A program made the translations under genes and the position numbers. DNA of 64,000 nt from Thermofilaceae archaeon (GTDB lineage: Archaea > Thermoproteota > Thermoprotei > Thermofilales > Thermofilaceae). The stretch spans positions 62,001 through 126,000 of the forward strand of contig JANXEW010000001.1 in the NCBI GenBank assembly GCA_025057995.1. Reading direction: 5' to 3'. The notes beneath the pieces are model-generated. The model had not been told where the DNA came from. It saw only the letters and a program-made list of their open reading frames with translations, and did not search any database. Below, in pieces: positions 25,001 to 33,800 of this stretch. Positions within the stretch are counted from its first letter, which is position 1, and each line of letters begins with the position of its first letter.

Positions 25001-25297
25001 CCTAATGGACCGTATACTATTAAATGGAGTTGTTTCTCACAGAGTAGCGCAGGTTTCACAGCCCTTGCAAGCTACACTGCTGACTTGACGTTCGATGTAG
25101 GGCAGGAGGGGAGGATCCACTCCTTGAAGGATTCTATGACTTTCACTGGGGTAAACTCGCCGTACACGGTGAACTTGAGAGTAAGCAAGGACGATTGGAT
25201 AGCCTTCTATCCAATCCCAGCTGGAGGCAGGTACCTTGTAACTGAGAACGCGCTAGTACCGGTACCGGTCTTTGCCAAGTATCCGCCTAGAAGCTAA
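22016..25297 (+). CDS. Large secreted Cys-rich surface protein (possible pilus-tip adhesin)
   Basis: 1093 residues from ATG 22016. MRSVLSKLVLVALITACVIK then SALAAP is a Sec signal with a plausible cleavage after ALA. The first ~60 mature residues are Cys-rich (CTTLDKCGSEICDRSRHCHW and then CGFNPYC). The body is very rich in Trp, Tyr, Ser and Asn, with beta-type domains. A module at 23395-23710 (LKPDGQPANGTKVKIDGVEY ... FWMWSDHSTQNPRNIDL ... YVYDERALLVRWE) recurs in the gene at 26.5 kb and in a decayed copy near 27.4 kb. No C-terminal membrane helix is seen, so it may be secreted or bound to the pilus. An adhesin or tip protein fits the context; a Cys-peptidase-like start cannot be excluded. 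An open frame continues upstream to 21956. Confidence 0.72.
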   Translation: MRSVLSKLVLVALITACVIKSALAAPVCTTLDKCGSEICDRSRHCHWQDNRNCGFNPYCYAYSLGSLAFDELGLGKRGAWPSERIEELNAWAMEAYNFSYSINSGWRSYGLSQLLAVFENFVYGQTFARVTYSFVGRHCNCQLNWEESHIFSKTDVLVVAPNPGGVNPYTIQSLNSYSSPSSTGVTVNACGSAGGWVEYLAFYGGFKVGAYIYQQLEPPPSPPRLSWVEYTSRTSDGFFAIANASFLYRSTSGMVYRVTLSGPSFLRGWWWNATALKGALPAETGINWEYQWGVYRLSVFEPVNMKGYYDFSSVRPWGGFQQIVSRSLTGTYLVMVRLIGSYLSSTTFEVETSPGSGQYTILASDSSELSYTALLSLNNQRLRVTGVNNNPWYYGSFSGFVALFNPSKLDANAQPIGWEVYRDGKLVEYITTPFTRQYSGDGSTWRMVSIHQVTPNYKLTLRVLKPDGQPANGTKVKIDGVEYVANASGVIQVFLQGGRHTILVDTTYYGPNLNVAGHTNWRRYVFWMWSDHSTQNPRNIDLQGDTTLVAYVYDERALLVRWEPWLPHDTTWGVSNASNGARFSYDQVVWLRVGQTVQLLPVEGGGAIFTYWRVGSECFRGQSYRNTPLLTLTIGDKGLSAIAVFRFAATNQTMLPPGATIANPVVYVPGTASGGEEYLGKRGWWQLTVTHAVSGKTSPGEAGFRDDKTWVWALLTHSNGSVVWAPVTGVWRMHMEQDWDPSRHIKNMPGGVRILEWNSNTVTSFPKVVEPPEYRDWRLITLSAWKIAIEEMGQGYDTTGLWLANGSSLALYNVSFAYMGLEGKQVERVFWHPIAVSTFRLRVEVVYNLTGHNMALWRRQIFMFLYINVSWKYEPPLNLQLLGFKVHAPLKGFVVTLEKQGCTGIGCVGYYVSNPSQTRGNWSLYILSLGDTEEFYRKAYPMGLLGGDGYSSVRSFALYIKWAGTVNQPTSRVWGSDRYGFQLAPATAYGLEWSDPNGPYTIKWSCFSQSSAGFTALASYTADLTFDVGQEGRIHSLKDSMTFTGVNSPYTVNLRVSKDDWIAFYPIPAGGRYLVTENALVPVPVFAKYPPRS

Positions 25298-25948
25298 GTC
25301 TAAGAAACAAATATAACTTTGACGAATGTTTCATGAAAGATGGGAGCATGGTTTTTTGACGAAAACTGTCGATAAGTTAACACCTATTAGGAGGGATCGA
25401 ATGTAAAGTTGGAGGGCCTCGTGTTGAGTTTGAGGTGAAGCTTCACAGATTAGTACGTTGTATCAGATGAAGCAGTCGACACGCTGGATGTTCGAGTTAA
25501 GTTCAGTTGTGTAGAGCATAACCTCGTAAAGAAGCAGGTGTATGACGTGCAACTAAAGTTTTACGTGACTCAAAGCGTATTGGAGTCCATCCTCCTCTTG
25601 AACTAGAAGATCCTTCTGATAGGAGCTTTATACTTCGAGCTCGATCGAGTACAAACCTCCTCCTTAGTACTCCAATATCTTCCACCTCCTCATATGGTTT
25701 GGAGCGTGATGGAATAGGTCGAGTAGAGATTGGAGATGTAGTAGCAGTAGAGGAAAGACCTGAAGCCTTGAAACCTTTGAGGTATTTGTACCTCAACCAG
25801 GACAATGGAAAGGTTCATTAAATACACCTATTGCCGAGCAGTATACCGGAGGAACTGTACAACTGCCTCAACCGCTTTTCTCCAAGACCTGATAGAAAAC
25901 CCCGGAAAAAATAAATATGTTTTCTTCTCTCCAACCTAGGTGAGATAG
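25298..25948 (+). pseudogene. Gap with probable decayed coding sequence
   Basis: 650 bases without an intact gene. Two plus-strand stretches read as protein between stops: AVDTLDVRVKFSCVEHNLVK to a stop near 25604, then DPSDRSFILRARSSTNLLLS ... GRVEIGDVVAVEERPEALKP to a stop near 25820. They look like pieces of a gene broken by frameshifts, but the parent family is not recognised. AAAATAAATATG at 25908-25919 is likely the promoter of the next gene. Confidence 0.3.
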
Positions 25949-26521
25949 GTGGTTCCCTTAAAATACTTAGTAACAACCTTCGTTTTGATAGCGGCTACAG
26001 GTGTAACATCGTTTTACGTTCAACGGTTGCTAAGGAATGAACCTCTCATGGGCTGGGAAGACGCTCTTGAGATACGCAGAGCACTGAACACAGGCAGGGC
26101 CTCTTTTACGTTCAATGTTTACGTTAAGGGTCTCCCGCTGTCAGTTAACGTAACGCTTGACGGTAGGCACTACAAGTTGACGTTGAGTAGAGTGTTAGTT
26201 TACTTTAGGGCAAGAGATGCCCCAGTCTTCGAGGAGTCGTTGATGCAAGCTTGGGTAGCCTGGGGTAATGGGACTCATGCTGGAGCAGTTTCTCTCTTAG
26301 ACGTTACAGATGACGGTTTAACGGTTTATGTGAAGTATATGGCATTAAACAGCAGCGCCCTTGGGAGTAGCTTCTGCATGGGTCAGGGGGTCGAGGACTC
26401 TGGTTACAGTCTTAGTGCACAAAGCGAAGGTAAAGTGGAGGCTTCAGGAGTTAGCTACGAGTGGATTGGGAGGCGTATAGTGAAAGTCATTAGGGTGGAG
26501 GTGAGGGCTTGTGGCAGTTGA
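25949..26521 (+). CDS. Membrane-anchored extracytoplasmic protein
   Basis: 190 residues from a GTG. One N-terminal hydrophobic helix (YLVTTFVLIAATGVTSFYVQ) leads into a beta-rich outer domain with strands FTFNVYVKGLPLSVNVTLDG and GLTVYVKYMALNSS, a Cys near 147 (SFCMGQG) and another in the C-terminal VEVRACGS. Asn-linked glycosylation sequons are present. It resembles a minor pilin or tip adaptor. The next gene's GTG at 26511 lies inside its last codons, so the two are coupled. Confidence 0.62.
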   Translation: MVPLKYLVTTFVLIAATGVTSFYVQRLLRNEPLMGWEDALEIRRALNTGRASFTFNVYVKGLPLSVNVTLDGRHYKLTLSRVLVYFRARDAPVFEESLMQAWVAWGNGTHAGAVSLLDVTDDGLTVYVKYMALNSSALGSSFCMGQGVEDSGYSLSAQSEGKVEASGVSYEWIGRRIVKVIRVEVRACGS

Positions 26522-27131
26522 CGAAGCTCTAGTTGTTTTAGCTGAGGTGTTGCTTTTCGCGGGATTCCTGGTTTTCTCGACTAGGCTTTGGAACGCTAGG
26601 TATGACCCCTACCCTCAACTGGTGGCTCGACTGCTAAACTTTTCACCTCTAGACGCTGAAATCTTCATCGCTCTACCTAGGCCCGTTAAAGTGGAATTTA
26701 CGCGTCTCTGTCAAGCAGGCAAGTGTTACGCGATAACTCCGCTGGAAGCAGTTTACGGCACAGCATGGAGCTGGTTAACTGTCTACAAGAGGAGAGTCAT
26801 ACTAGCAGGAGGAGTACCTCCTTCACCATACGCTATGTTGGTGGTTCAGGTACGCAGGCTAGACTACAGAGGTGTCGATGTAGGTCCCGCGGTTAACGTG
26901 CAAGTAAGAATTGCAGGTCAAACTTACATCACCGACGGGAAGGGGTTGGTGAACGTTACGCTGGTGAAAGGGTACACGTATGCAGTTTATATCGATCAAA
27001 TCAACTTTAACGCAGGGTGGGGTAGATTTACTTTCTGGAGGTGGGATGACGGATGTGTAAAGAATCCGAGGAGCGTCTACCTTCGGGATAACATGCAGCT
27101 AACCGCTTACATCTGGATGGGAGACAGTTGA
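26511..27131 (+). CDS. Surface protein, likely truncated by a frameshift
   Basis: 206 residues from GTG 26511. A hydrophobic helix (VVLAEVLLFAGFLVFSTRLW) is followed by a beta domain and, near 26840-27118, a copy of the module seen in the 22.0 kb surface protein (NVQVRIAGQTYITDGKGLVN ... FTFWRWDDGCVKNPRSVYL ... LTAYIWMG). In the 22.0 kb protein this module continues into more domains; here it stops at a TGA at 27129. The frame shifted by +1 from 27130 continues at once with coding text (ECDFHFDGYVTVNGVKVPNS), so the original gene was probably longer and a frameshift has cut it. Confidence 0.55.
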   Translation: MAVDEALVVLAEVLLFAGFLVFSTRLWNARYDPYPQLVARLLNFSPLDAEIFIALPRPVKVEFTRLCQAGKCYAITPLEAVYGTAWSWLTVYKRRVILAGGVPPSPYAMLVVQVRRLDYRGVDVGPAVNVQVRIAGQTYITDGKGLVNVTLVKGYTYAVYIDQINFNAGWGRFTFWRWDDGCVKNPRSVYLRDNMQLTAYIWMGDS

Positions 27132-27720
27132 ATGTGACTTTCACTTCGACGGTTATGTCACAGTTAATGGGGTCAAGGTTCCAAACAGCTTGATTGGCTG
27201 GATAAAGTTCGACGAGGGAGTATTGCTTGAAACAGTAGCCGGTGCAAGCAGGTGCTTCGTAAAATGGCAGTAGGCCGTGAAAGCTAGCCCGCTAATTAGC
27301 GATTACTGTACAACCTTTGATACTTTAAACATTTTCACCGTTAAAGTGGGAAGGGTCAACAACAAGGAGTTAACAGTCCCGCACAAGGTGCTACAGTAAG
27401 GATCACAGGTCGAACCTAAAAAACCGATGGCGGCGGTAGAGTTTTTACAGGTTGCGCTTATTACTTACAACTGAGATAACGTAGACGTGCTTCAATATCG
27501 GTTGGAAAAGATTCACTTTTTATAGGCGGAGTCACGGCAACACTCAGAATCAAATAACTTTCAATTGTATCGATGAGGTTTATGACGAGAGGCTGCTAAA
27601 GGTGACTTACAGTAATAACGGGCACGTGGAAGTTAACGATAGCCTAGTGAGCATCAGTTGCACACATAGATACAGGTTCGACTTAAGCGTAAGACTTGAA
27701 ACAGTATCAAATTCTAGTTA
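27130..27720 (+). pseudogene. Decayed remainder of a surface protein with the repeated module
   Basis: Past the stop at 27131, shifted frames still read like the surface proteins: a PEGA-like unit GYVTVNGVKVPNSLIGWIKF (to a stop near 27273), then ATVRITGRT-stop-KTDGGGR around 27390-27450, which matches the VQVRIAGQTYITDGKG strand of the intact module, then NIGWKRFTFYRRSHGNTQNQ ... IDEVYDERLLKVTYSNNG from 27492 to a stop at 27718-27720, matching FTFWRW...NPR and YVYDERALLVRWE. Several stops and frameshifts lie between, so this is a relic of a duplicated surface-protein gene. Text after 27720 up to 28000 is less clear. Confidence 0.6.
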
Positions 27721-27995
27721 GGTGTTAAGCAAGGGGCGGCATGAAGTGAACAGAGATACTCTCAACGACTACAACGTAAGAATGAGAGGGAGGGTTACAG
27801 GCAGGGTGCGGAAAAATACTTGTCTGATATGACGGAACGGGGACTGGATCATACCCTCGAACAACATTTGAAACAGTTATCCTCATGCTCGAACAGTAAA
27901 CAGTGCAGCGATATTCGCAAGGTGCTGGTAAAAGCTAGATTTTTTCTAACATTTTTAGTAATTTTTAAGTCGGCGTGCTTGCCTAAGGGGCGTGA

Positions 27996-28006
27996 GAAAT
28001 AAATAT
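27996..28006 (+). promoter_or_regulatory. GAAATAAA-type promoter
   Basis: GAAATAAATAT lies 21-31 bases before the GTG at 28027, the same motif and spacing as the pilin promoters at 17125 and 17624. It probably drives the three small genes from 28027 to 29371. Confidence 0.55.
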
Positions 28007-28026
28007 ATGATGTTTTTTCTAATCTT

Positions 28027-28350
28027 GTGAGGCATTTAGAGGCTGCTGCTTTGGGTTTAGTGTTCGCAGTTGCAACAGTCTACATGGCTTCTCTGACAGC
28101 ACGCCAGATCAGTCCTGTGCACCACGGTACAGCTCAGAGAGCTCTAGCGTGGGCTCTCTTAAACGCTCGTAACGTGGACGAGCTCGTACAGCTAATACAG
28201 CAGGGCCTTGGAGAACACTTAGCAGCCTTATACGTGGATGGTCAACTTAAAAGCGGCGGAGAGGGGTTAAGCGAGCTATCAGTCTGCTACGCAGCAGTTT
28301 TCTTCGAATTGGAGACACCACATGTAGTGAAGATTTGTATAACCCCATAG
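28027..28350 (+). CDS. Small membrane-anchored protein (minor pilin-like)
   Basis: 107 residues from GTG. An N-terminal hydrophobic helix (AAALGLVFAVATVYMASLTA) is followed by a helical outer part (RALAWALLNARNVDELVQLI) and a short strand region with two Cys. Similar in plan to the 20.1 and 29.0 kb proteins. First of three tightly packed genes. No known family. Confidence 0.6.
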   Translation: MRHLEAAALGLVFAVATVYMASLTARQISPVHHGTAQRALAWALLNARNVDELVQLIQQGLGEHLAALYVDGQLKSGGEGLSELSVCYAAVFFELETPHVVKICITP

Positions 28351-28358
28351 GTGGTCTT

Positions 28359-29027
28359 ATGAGACATAAAGGTCAACTAGCACTCATTGCAACTCTTATA
28401 CTAGCAGCGACGCTTATAGCCTTAACCTCCTTGAGGACCCCTCATCCATATGTAGCATATGAGAGGGGGCACTTGCAGGCGGCACATCTCATTCACATAG
28501 CTAGAGTCTGCTTCTCTCGAACTTGCGACTGTAATAGGCTTCAACAACTCGTCGTTACTCTACAGGCGATCAACGGTAGCGAACCGCTCCGCATGTACCC
28601 TACTTTCTCGCTATGTACTGAAAGCAACCCTATGAACAGTACGTTTAGAAGCGATGGAAGTTATACTACCGAGTACGCGGTGAAGTTCACTATCCAGACG
28701 TTGTCTGGAGCTGAGTACGTTAACTTTCAAGCACTAATTCAGAGCTTAGGCGTAGATGGGACTTATGTTAAGACGGTTACTCTAGGAGATGCGGTCGTGA
28801 GTTTAAGAATGCTAAGGGTACGCTTAAAGTACAGTAACAGCTTCAAAACACCTTTCTTCAATGCGACAGTATGTCCTAGGATTGAAGATCCCGAGAAGTT
28901 AGCTGATCTAACTTTACTAGCCCCATGTGAGTGGCTTGTGGGAGTACCGTTGGATATCTCTGGCGCAAAGTACGTTTTGAAGGATGAGTGGGGTGTAGTC
29001 ATACCCGTATTTGTGGGTGGTAATTAA
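28359..29027 (+). CDS. Membrane-anchored extracytoplasmic protein with pilin-like N-terminus
   Basis: 222 residues from ATG 28359, preceded by a GGTGG ribosome-binding site at 28350-28354, which decides this start over the TTG at 28335. The beginning MRHKGQLALIATLILAATLI recalls the MKHKGG of the pilins but lacks the PP turn. The outer domain is beta-rich with a Cys-x-Cys cluster (RVCFSRTCDCNR) and further Cys near the end. Probably a minor pilin or pseudopilin. The stop shares one base with the next ATG. Confidence 0.62.
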   Translation: MRHKGQLALIATLILAATLIALTSLRTPHPYVAYERGHLQAAHLIHIARVCFSRTCDCNRLQQLVVTLQAINGSEPLRMYPTFSLCTESNPMNSTFRSDGSYTTEYAVKFTIQTLSGAEYVNFQALIQSLGVDGTYVKTVTLGDAVVSLRMLRVRLKYSNSFKTPFFNATVCPRIEDPEKLADLTLLAPCEWLVGVPLDISGAKYVLKDEWGVVIPVFVGGN

Positions 29028-29371
29028 TGGAGAGGCTCCTGCTCTACTTTACGGTTACAGCAACTGTCTTAGCTGTTCTCAGTACGCTACCCCGCTTGAG
29101 GCAACAGCCTGACTACTGCGCTGAAGCAAGACGGCTCGCTGCAGCTGTTATTACAGTGTACCAGTCAAAAGGGTGGTTTACAGACGTTTTCACCTTAAAC
29201 AACGTAGCTATAGATGAGGAAAGCGTACGTTCGCTAGATTGCGGAGTCGAAATACGCGTGCCTACAGCTAACTTTACAATTTTGAAAGGAAGAATGAGGT
29301 TAAAAATAGTTACTATCTTGACAGGCCAAGAGTTTCCGAATTCTTTTAGAGTTATTTTAAAGAAATGTTGA
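29027..29371 (+). CDS. Small membrane-anchored extracytoplasmic protein
   Basis: 114 residues. N-terminal helix LLLYFTVTATVLAVLSTLPR, then a helical stretch with Cys (DYCAEARRLAAAVITVYQSK), a strand pair with a Cys in RSLDCGVEIRVPTANFTILK, and a C-terminal Cys. The TAATG overlap with the previous gene shows translational coupling. Same plan as the 20.1 kb protein. Confidence 0.6.
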   Translation: MERLLLYFTVTATVLAVLSTLPRLRQQPDYCAEARRLAAAVITVYQSKGWFTDVFTLNNVAIDEESVRSLDCGVEIRVPTANFTILKGRMRLKIVTILTGQEFPNSFRVILKKC

Positions 29372-29609
29372 TTGATAAAAAACGTGGGCGTTTTGCATTG
29401 GCTCTACTACGTATTTTAATAGTCTTTAGTTTTCAAGCGTATATCAGTGAATTTTTAAACATTCAAATTTATTCAAGATATTTTAACCGTGTTTATGATG
29501 TAACAGCTTTATTTCTTAACTTTAAACGTTAAAGTGTTTCGAATTCTAAAAATATTTTCAATATATTATTCAATCAAAGAATAAAAAACATGAGAAGAAA
29601 CCTTCTCTT

Positions 29610-30032
29610 GTGAGGAGGGCAAGGTCTTCGTGGGCAAAATCACGCTGTTTCAGGATATTTTGCGGATTGGTTTCCATGGTCCTTTTAGGGCTACCACCCG
29701 GAGCTTCTGCTGCAGGTCCAACTATTAACTGGGAAGCTCTGCGTAGTTACGCAGCTTTGGCTGTTAAATTGACTGTAACTGCCACAGGAATTCTTGTTTT
29801 TATGACTGCATTTGTAAAAGCAGCCTTAGCTTCATTACGCAAACATGTGAGCGGGAGTGTAGCCGCAGCTTCAGCTCAGAGAGAGTTGTTTGAAGCTATA
29901 GAAGGACCTATCCTATGGTTAATCGTATTAGCTATAGCTGCTTGGCTTCCCGACATACTGGTTTCAATAGGTCTGCTTCCTCAGGGCACTCCGTTCGCAG
30001 TAAACTGGGATGAAATTTTCAGAAGTTCTTAG
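29610..30032 (+). CDS. VirB2/TedC-like conjugative pilin
   Basis: 140 residues from GTG 29610. Residues ~12-34 are a Sec-type signal ending GASA/AG. The mature part has two hydrophobic helices of about 22 residues (ALAVKLTVTATGILVFMTAF and GPILWLIVLAIAAWLPDILV) joined by a short basic loop (SLRKHVSGSVAAASAQRELF). This two-helix, signal-bearing small protein is the hallmark of VirB2/TrbC pilins and of TedC, the pilin of the archaeal DNA-exchange system. It is not a class III prepilin like those at 17-18 kb. Its place before VirB6- and VirB4-like genes makes the call much stronger. A TATA-like AAGAATAAAAAA lies about 22-35 bases upstream. Confidence 0.75.
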   Translation: MRRARSSWAKSRCFRIFCGLVSMVLLGLPPGASAAGPTINWEALRSYAALAVKLTVTATGILVFMTAFVKAALASLRKHVSGSVAAASAQRELFEAIEGPILWLIVLAIAAWLPDILVSIGLLPQGTPFAVNWDEIFRSS

Positions 30033-30043
30033 GTGAAGTTGTC

Positions 30044-30838
30044 GTGTTAATAGATTTGTCGGTTTACTCTATAGCCTTAATTTTTATTGCAGCTGAATTA
30101 GCGTATGGAGCATGGTTGATTAACAACCCTTCAAGCGTATTGAAAACAAGGGGGTATCTGATTATCTATAATGCCTTTGAATCATGTATAACTGGTATAG
30201 TTCTAGCGGCAGTTCTACTTACGACACCTTCTTTTCTCGAGTTTTTTGGTATTAGAACCGTATCGATGTCCTCAGCTAAATCAATTTTCGCTTGGGTGCG
30301 CGACAGGTACGTATCTTACGCTGTAGATTTGTCAAAAGTGGCTCGCGATCTAACTTTAACCGGTATACTAGCCCCCCTAGCGACGACTTGGTATGCAGCT
30401 AGTAGTTTAGCTAACATATTTTCAGGTTATTTAATAGCATTAACTAGTTCTCTTCTCGTAGCATCTAGGTTTTGTGAAATCTTCGGCGCCCCCCTAATGA
30501 GCTTAGGAATAATCTTAACTGGTATAAGTAAGTTTAGAAGGTTGGGGCCAGCCCTAGCTATTAGCGTAGCGTCTTTACAGATCTTGGTCGGTTCCGTAGC
30601 TCCCTACTTTTATGAAAATGCAAGCAGTTTAAGGTTCAAGTACGTTGGAGTACCATTGAGCGGTATAGCACAGTATTTTGCTGGTGCCGTGGAAGAAGTC
30701 GTGGCTGACGCTAAAGGTATGGGCGAGTTCGCTGCATGGATATCGTTGACTACTGCAGTTGCTGCAGCCCTTAGCGCTGGATGTGCAGCTGCGGCCGGAG
30801 GGCTTCCTGAGACACTCATCTCTAGGTTGAGGCTATGA
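30044..30838 (+). CDS. VirB6/CedA/TedA-like polytopic membrane protein, first copy
   Basis: 264 residues from GTG with six or more hydrophobic segments, e.g. SVYSIALIFIAAELAYGAWL, CITGIVLAAVLLTTPSFLEF, LFLTGILAPLATTW-like text near 105-120, and AISVASLQILVGSVAPYFYE near 180-200. The layout fits the VirB6 family that lines the DNA or pilin channel of type IV secretion systems and is represented in archaea by CedA/TedA. Almost no charged residues are found in the membrane part. It overlaps the next gene by ATGA, so it is translated with the giant protein, of which it resembles the N-terminal membrane domain in layout. Confidence 0.65.
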   Translation: MLIDLSVYSIALIFIAAELAYGAWLINNPSSVLKTRGYLIIYNAFESCITGIVLAAVLLTTPSFLEFFGIRTVSMSSAKSIFAWVRDRYVSYAVDLSKVARDLTLTGILAPLATTWYAASSLANIFSGYLIALTSSLLVASRFCEIFGAPLMSLGIILTGISKFRRLGPALAISVASLQILVGSVAPYFYENASSLRFKYVGVPLSGIAQYFAGAVEEVVADAKGMGEFAAWISLTTAVAAALSAGCAAAAGGLPETLISRLRL

Positions 30839-33800
30839 AATTCGGTGAGATCGCAGGTTTCCTTCTACTTGCAGAAGCTTGTGTAGCAGCAGCACTATAT
30901 AGGAGAGACCCTGAACGCTTAGTTGAGATGGTTTTATTCCTAGTTTTTGCTGGTCTTATCTTAACACTTAACATTATCGAGTATGCGGTGATGCTCAGTA
31001 GCACGGAGCCTACGTTATTCTCCAGAGAGTTAACAAGAAGGATAGGATACGAAATCCGAAATAATGCAAATATAACTATTTCTACTGCAACTAAATGGGC
31101 GTTGACGCTCTCAAGTATGAACTCCATACTTTTAGGTTTACTTATCATTATCTCATTGTCGACAGGAGGTTTCGCCTTAATTGCATCCACTTTAGCCCAA
31201 GCTGGAGTTAGAGCTCTTCAAGCTCTTGTTAACGCGATCCTAACCTGTTCACTCGTAACCTTTTTCATAGGACAATTATACACAATTTCGGCTAAGTTGA
31301 GTGATATCCTATATTTACTTTTTCCCATCGGAGGTCTGCTCGTACTTCCACGATCTAGCCGAAAACTTGGCTTTACATTTCTAGCTCTCTGTCTGTCTAT
31401 TTCCATTATATTGCCTGCGGTACTAAATTCAACTGCTAAACTCATTAACGAGTGGAGATGTCCTCAGAATGTTTCTGAATTAGGAAGTATAGAACTCTTA
31501 GCTTTCCTGGAGGTTCCAATGTTCAGCATTGAAGGATCAGACTACCATTTTAAAAAAATGGAGTTTATCGCTCCTCCGGGCGTTTTTGCAGTTTACACTA
31601 CTCAGCAAGGTGAAAATGTGGTTAGACCCACTGGGCAATGGTTCTTGGAGTACACTGAGGGAGAGTACGTAATAAAGGGCGCTGTATACGCGGGTTTATG
31701 GTTACCTGTAGAGCAAAGAGTTTTCCAGGTACAACCAGAAGTTAAAATAAAAATTAATTGTTCAGATAATTATGGGAATCATCTTGTCCCCTCTTGTATA
31801 CCTGTCCTCGTTAATGTATCTAGAATTTCGTTTAAGTTGGGCACGGTTGATTCAATCTTAGTCCTCTTCTATGATGACAAAAGCAGGAAAGGTCCCCCCC
31901 GTAGATGGGGTTCTTGGCTAGGCAAAGGTTTCTTCGTTATGGAGAATTCACAGGATATAAGCTCTAATTCCCAATTAGTTAAGGAAGCTTACCTCAGAAG
32001 TCATAAAGTTGTTGGAGTATTAGATCCCAAGTTTTGTGACTTCACTAAGGGAGAAGAAGTCATCAGTCTATCTTCAGGTGGAGAGACATTGGAAAATTTC
32101 AAGATTAATTATACGGAGGTTATAGCTTGGATTGAAGGGGATGTAAGTATAGATGAACTTTGCCAAAACGGTGAGCCTATAGTTCTTCATCCCGGTGAGA
32201 GCGTAGTTGAATTAAACGGTAGCATTTTACGATTAAAGCCAGAGCTTAGTTGTAGATTAGAGTGGACTACTTACACTCTAAACGGTGCACGTAACCATTT
32301 AGCCGACTGGTTTGACATGTTTGCAAAAGTTATCAACCTGTCTCTTCCACCCCTTTCCTCTATCGAGGGCTCTCGTAGGTGCCTATACGGTTACAAGGAT
32401 AAAATTTATGCTTTAACATGGGGTAACCTCACGTTCTATTCTCAAGCGTTATGGCCGGCTAGATTAGTTCCAAAAATAACAGTGAAAGCCAAATACTTTG
32501 GTAATATTAGCAAACCAGCCGTAGTAGGTCCAGCTGTGGCGACCTCCGATGCAGAAAAATTTCATGAAAAGTTGACTTTGGTATATGGATATGTGAATTG
32601 TAAAAATGAAATCGATATTATAGGATACACTGTAATGAATGAGAGCGTTACATTAGGCTTGTTTTACGATTCACGTTTAAAAGATATAGTAAACGGTAAA
32701 CTAACTTACCAATTAAAGGGAATAGCAAACGATATTTTTGAATGTTTTCAATTCATAACTCTAGTTGCAGTATCAATAGTAGCCTGTAGCATCGCATTCA
32801 ACTTACTGAGTTGGATGATGGGTGGGGTCTCAATTATTACACTTCTGCCCTTAAAACCTTTGAAGCACCCAACTAAGTTGTACGAAGACTTAGGGTTAGC
32901 ATTAAAGGATCTAATTAAGACCGTTTTTCACATTAGCGTTTTCCGCGGGTCGCCTTCTCGACTAGCTAGGGGGCCCCTACTGGCTGAAGCCTTTGATCTA
33001 AAGGTTAGAGTGATGAGGGAAGTGAAAGCAATGGGAGAATTCCAGCGTCTTGCGAGGGCAGGCCGCTTATCTAATTTTTCCCGTTTCTCTAGTCGTACTC
33101 TAAGCATTGCTTTGAAGTATACTGGTTCACACCCTATACCGTCTCTTCTTGGATTAGCCAGCGATATCACGCGTAAGTGGGCTTTAAGTAGGGTTGACCC
33201 TCGACTACCGTACGATGATAGGATTTTAATGGCTTTTTTAAACCCGATCGGTAGGCGTCTCATCATCGCGAGTGATATCCTCTACGCTCTCGCGTGGATT
33301 TTGAACTCTAAACCATTAACGTCCTTAGCGGCAGCACCTTTCGTGAAAAGAATTTGGATAGAGTACAAACCTAGCTCAAGTGGAAGACGGGCAGTTAAAT
33401 CTTTCGAGAGCTTGCCTGGAGTAAAAGCTAAGAAGGAGTTCGAGCAAAATTTAGTTAAACTAGCAGATGATATTCTTAAGGGTCAAGAAATTAAAGATAA
33501 AATTAAAGTAGTTAACATATCTATGAACAAAGTTTTTATACCAGCAAAAATTTATAACCTTCTAGAAGGGGGTCTTCGAGGATCAAGGTACGAGGTTTCT
33601 TGGAAAGTGGCTATTCTAGCTATAGGCTTGAGGTTTGAGAACCCCGTCTTTTTTGAGCTTATACGAAACAACCCTCATGTAGCCGTCCGTATAGCTGACA
33701 TAGTAGCTTTAGGTAAGCTTCAGTTGGAAGAAAGCTGGAGGAAAGCTGTTTTTGAAGGGATTACAAAAATTGGTTACCTGAAACCTCTTGAGATTAACGG

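Noticed and set aside
27820-28002. 60-codon ORF before the 28.0 kb gene, with a faint resemblance to the Cys region of the 28.4 kb protein
   Set aside because: Too weak; more likely the end of the decayed surface-protein region.
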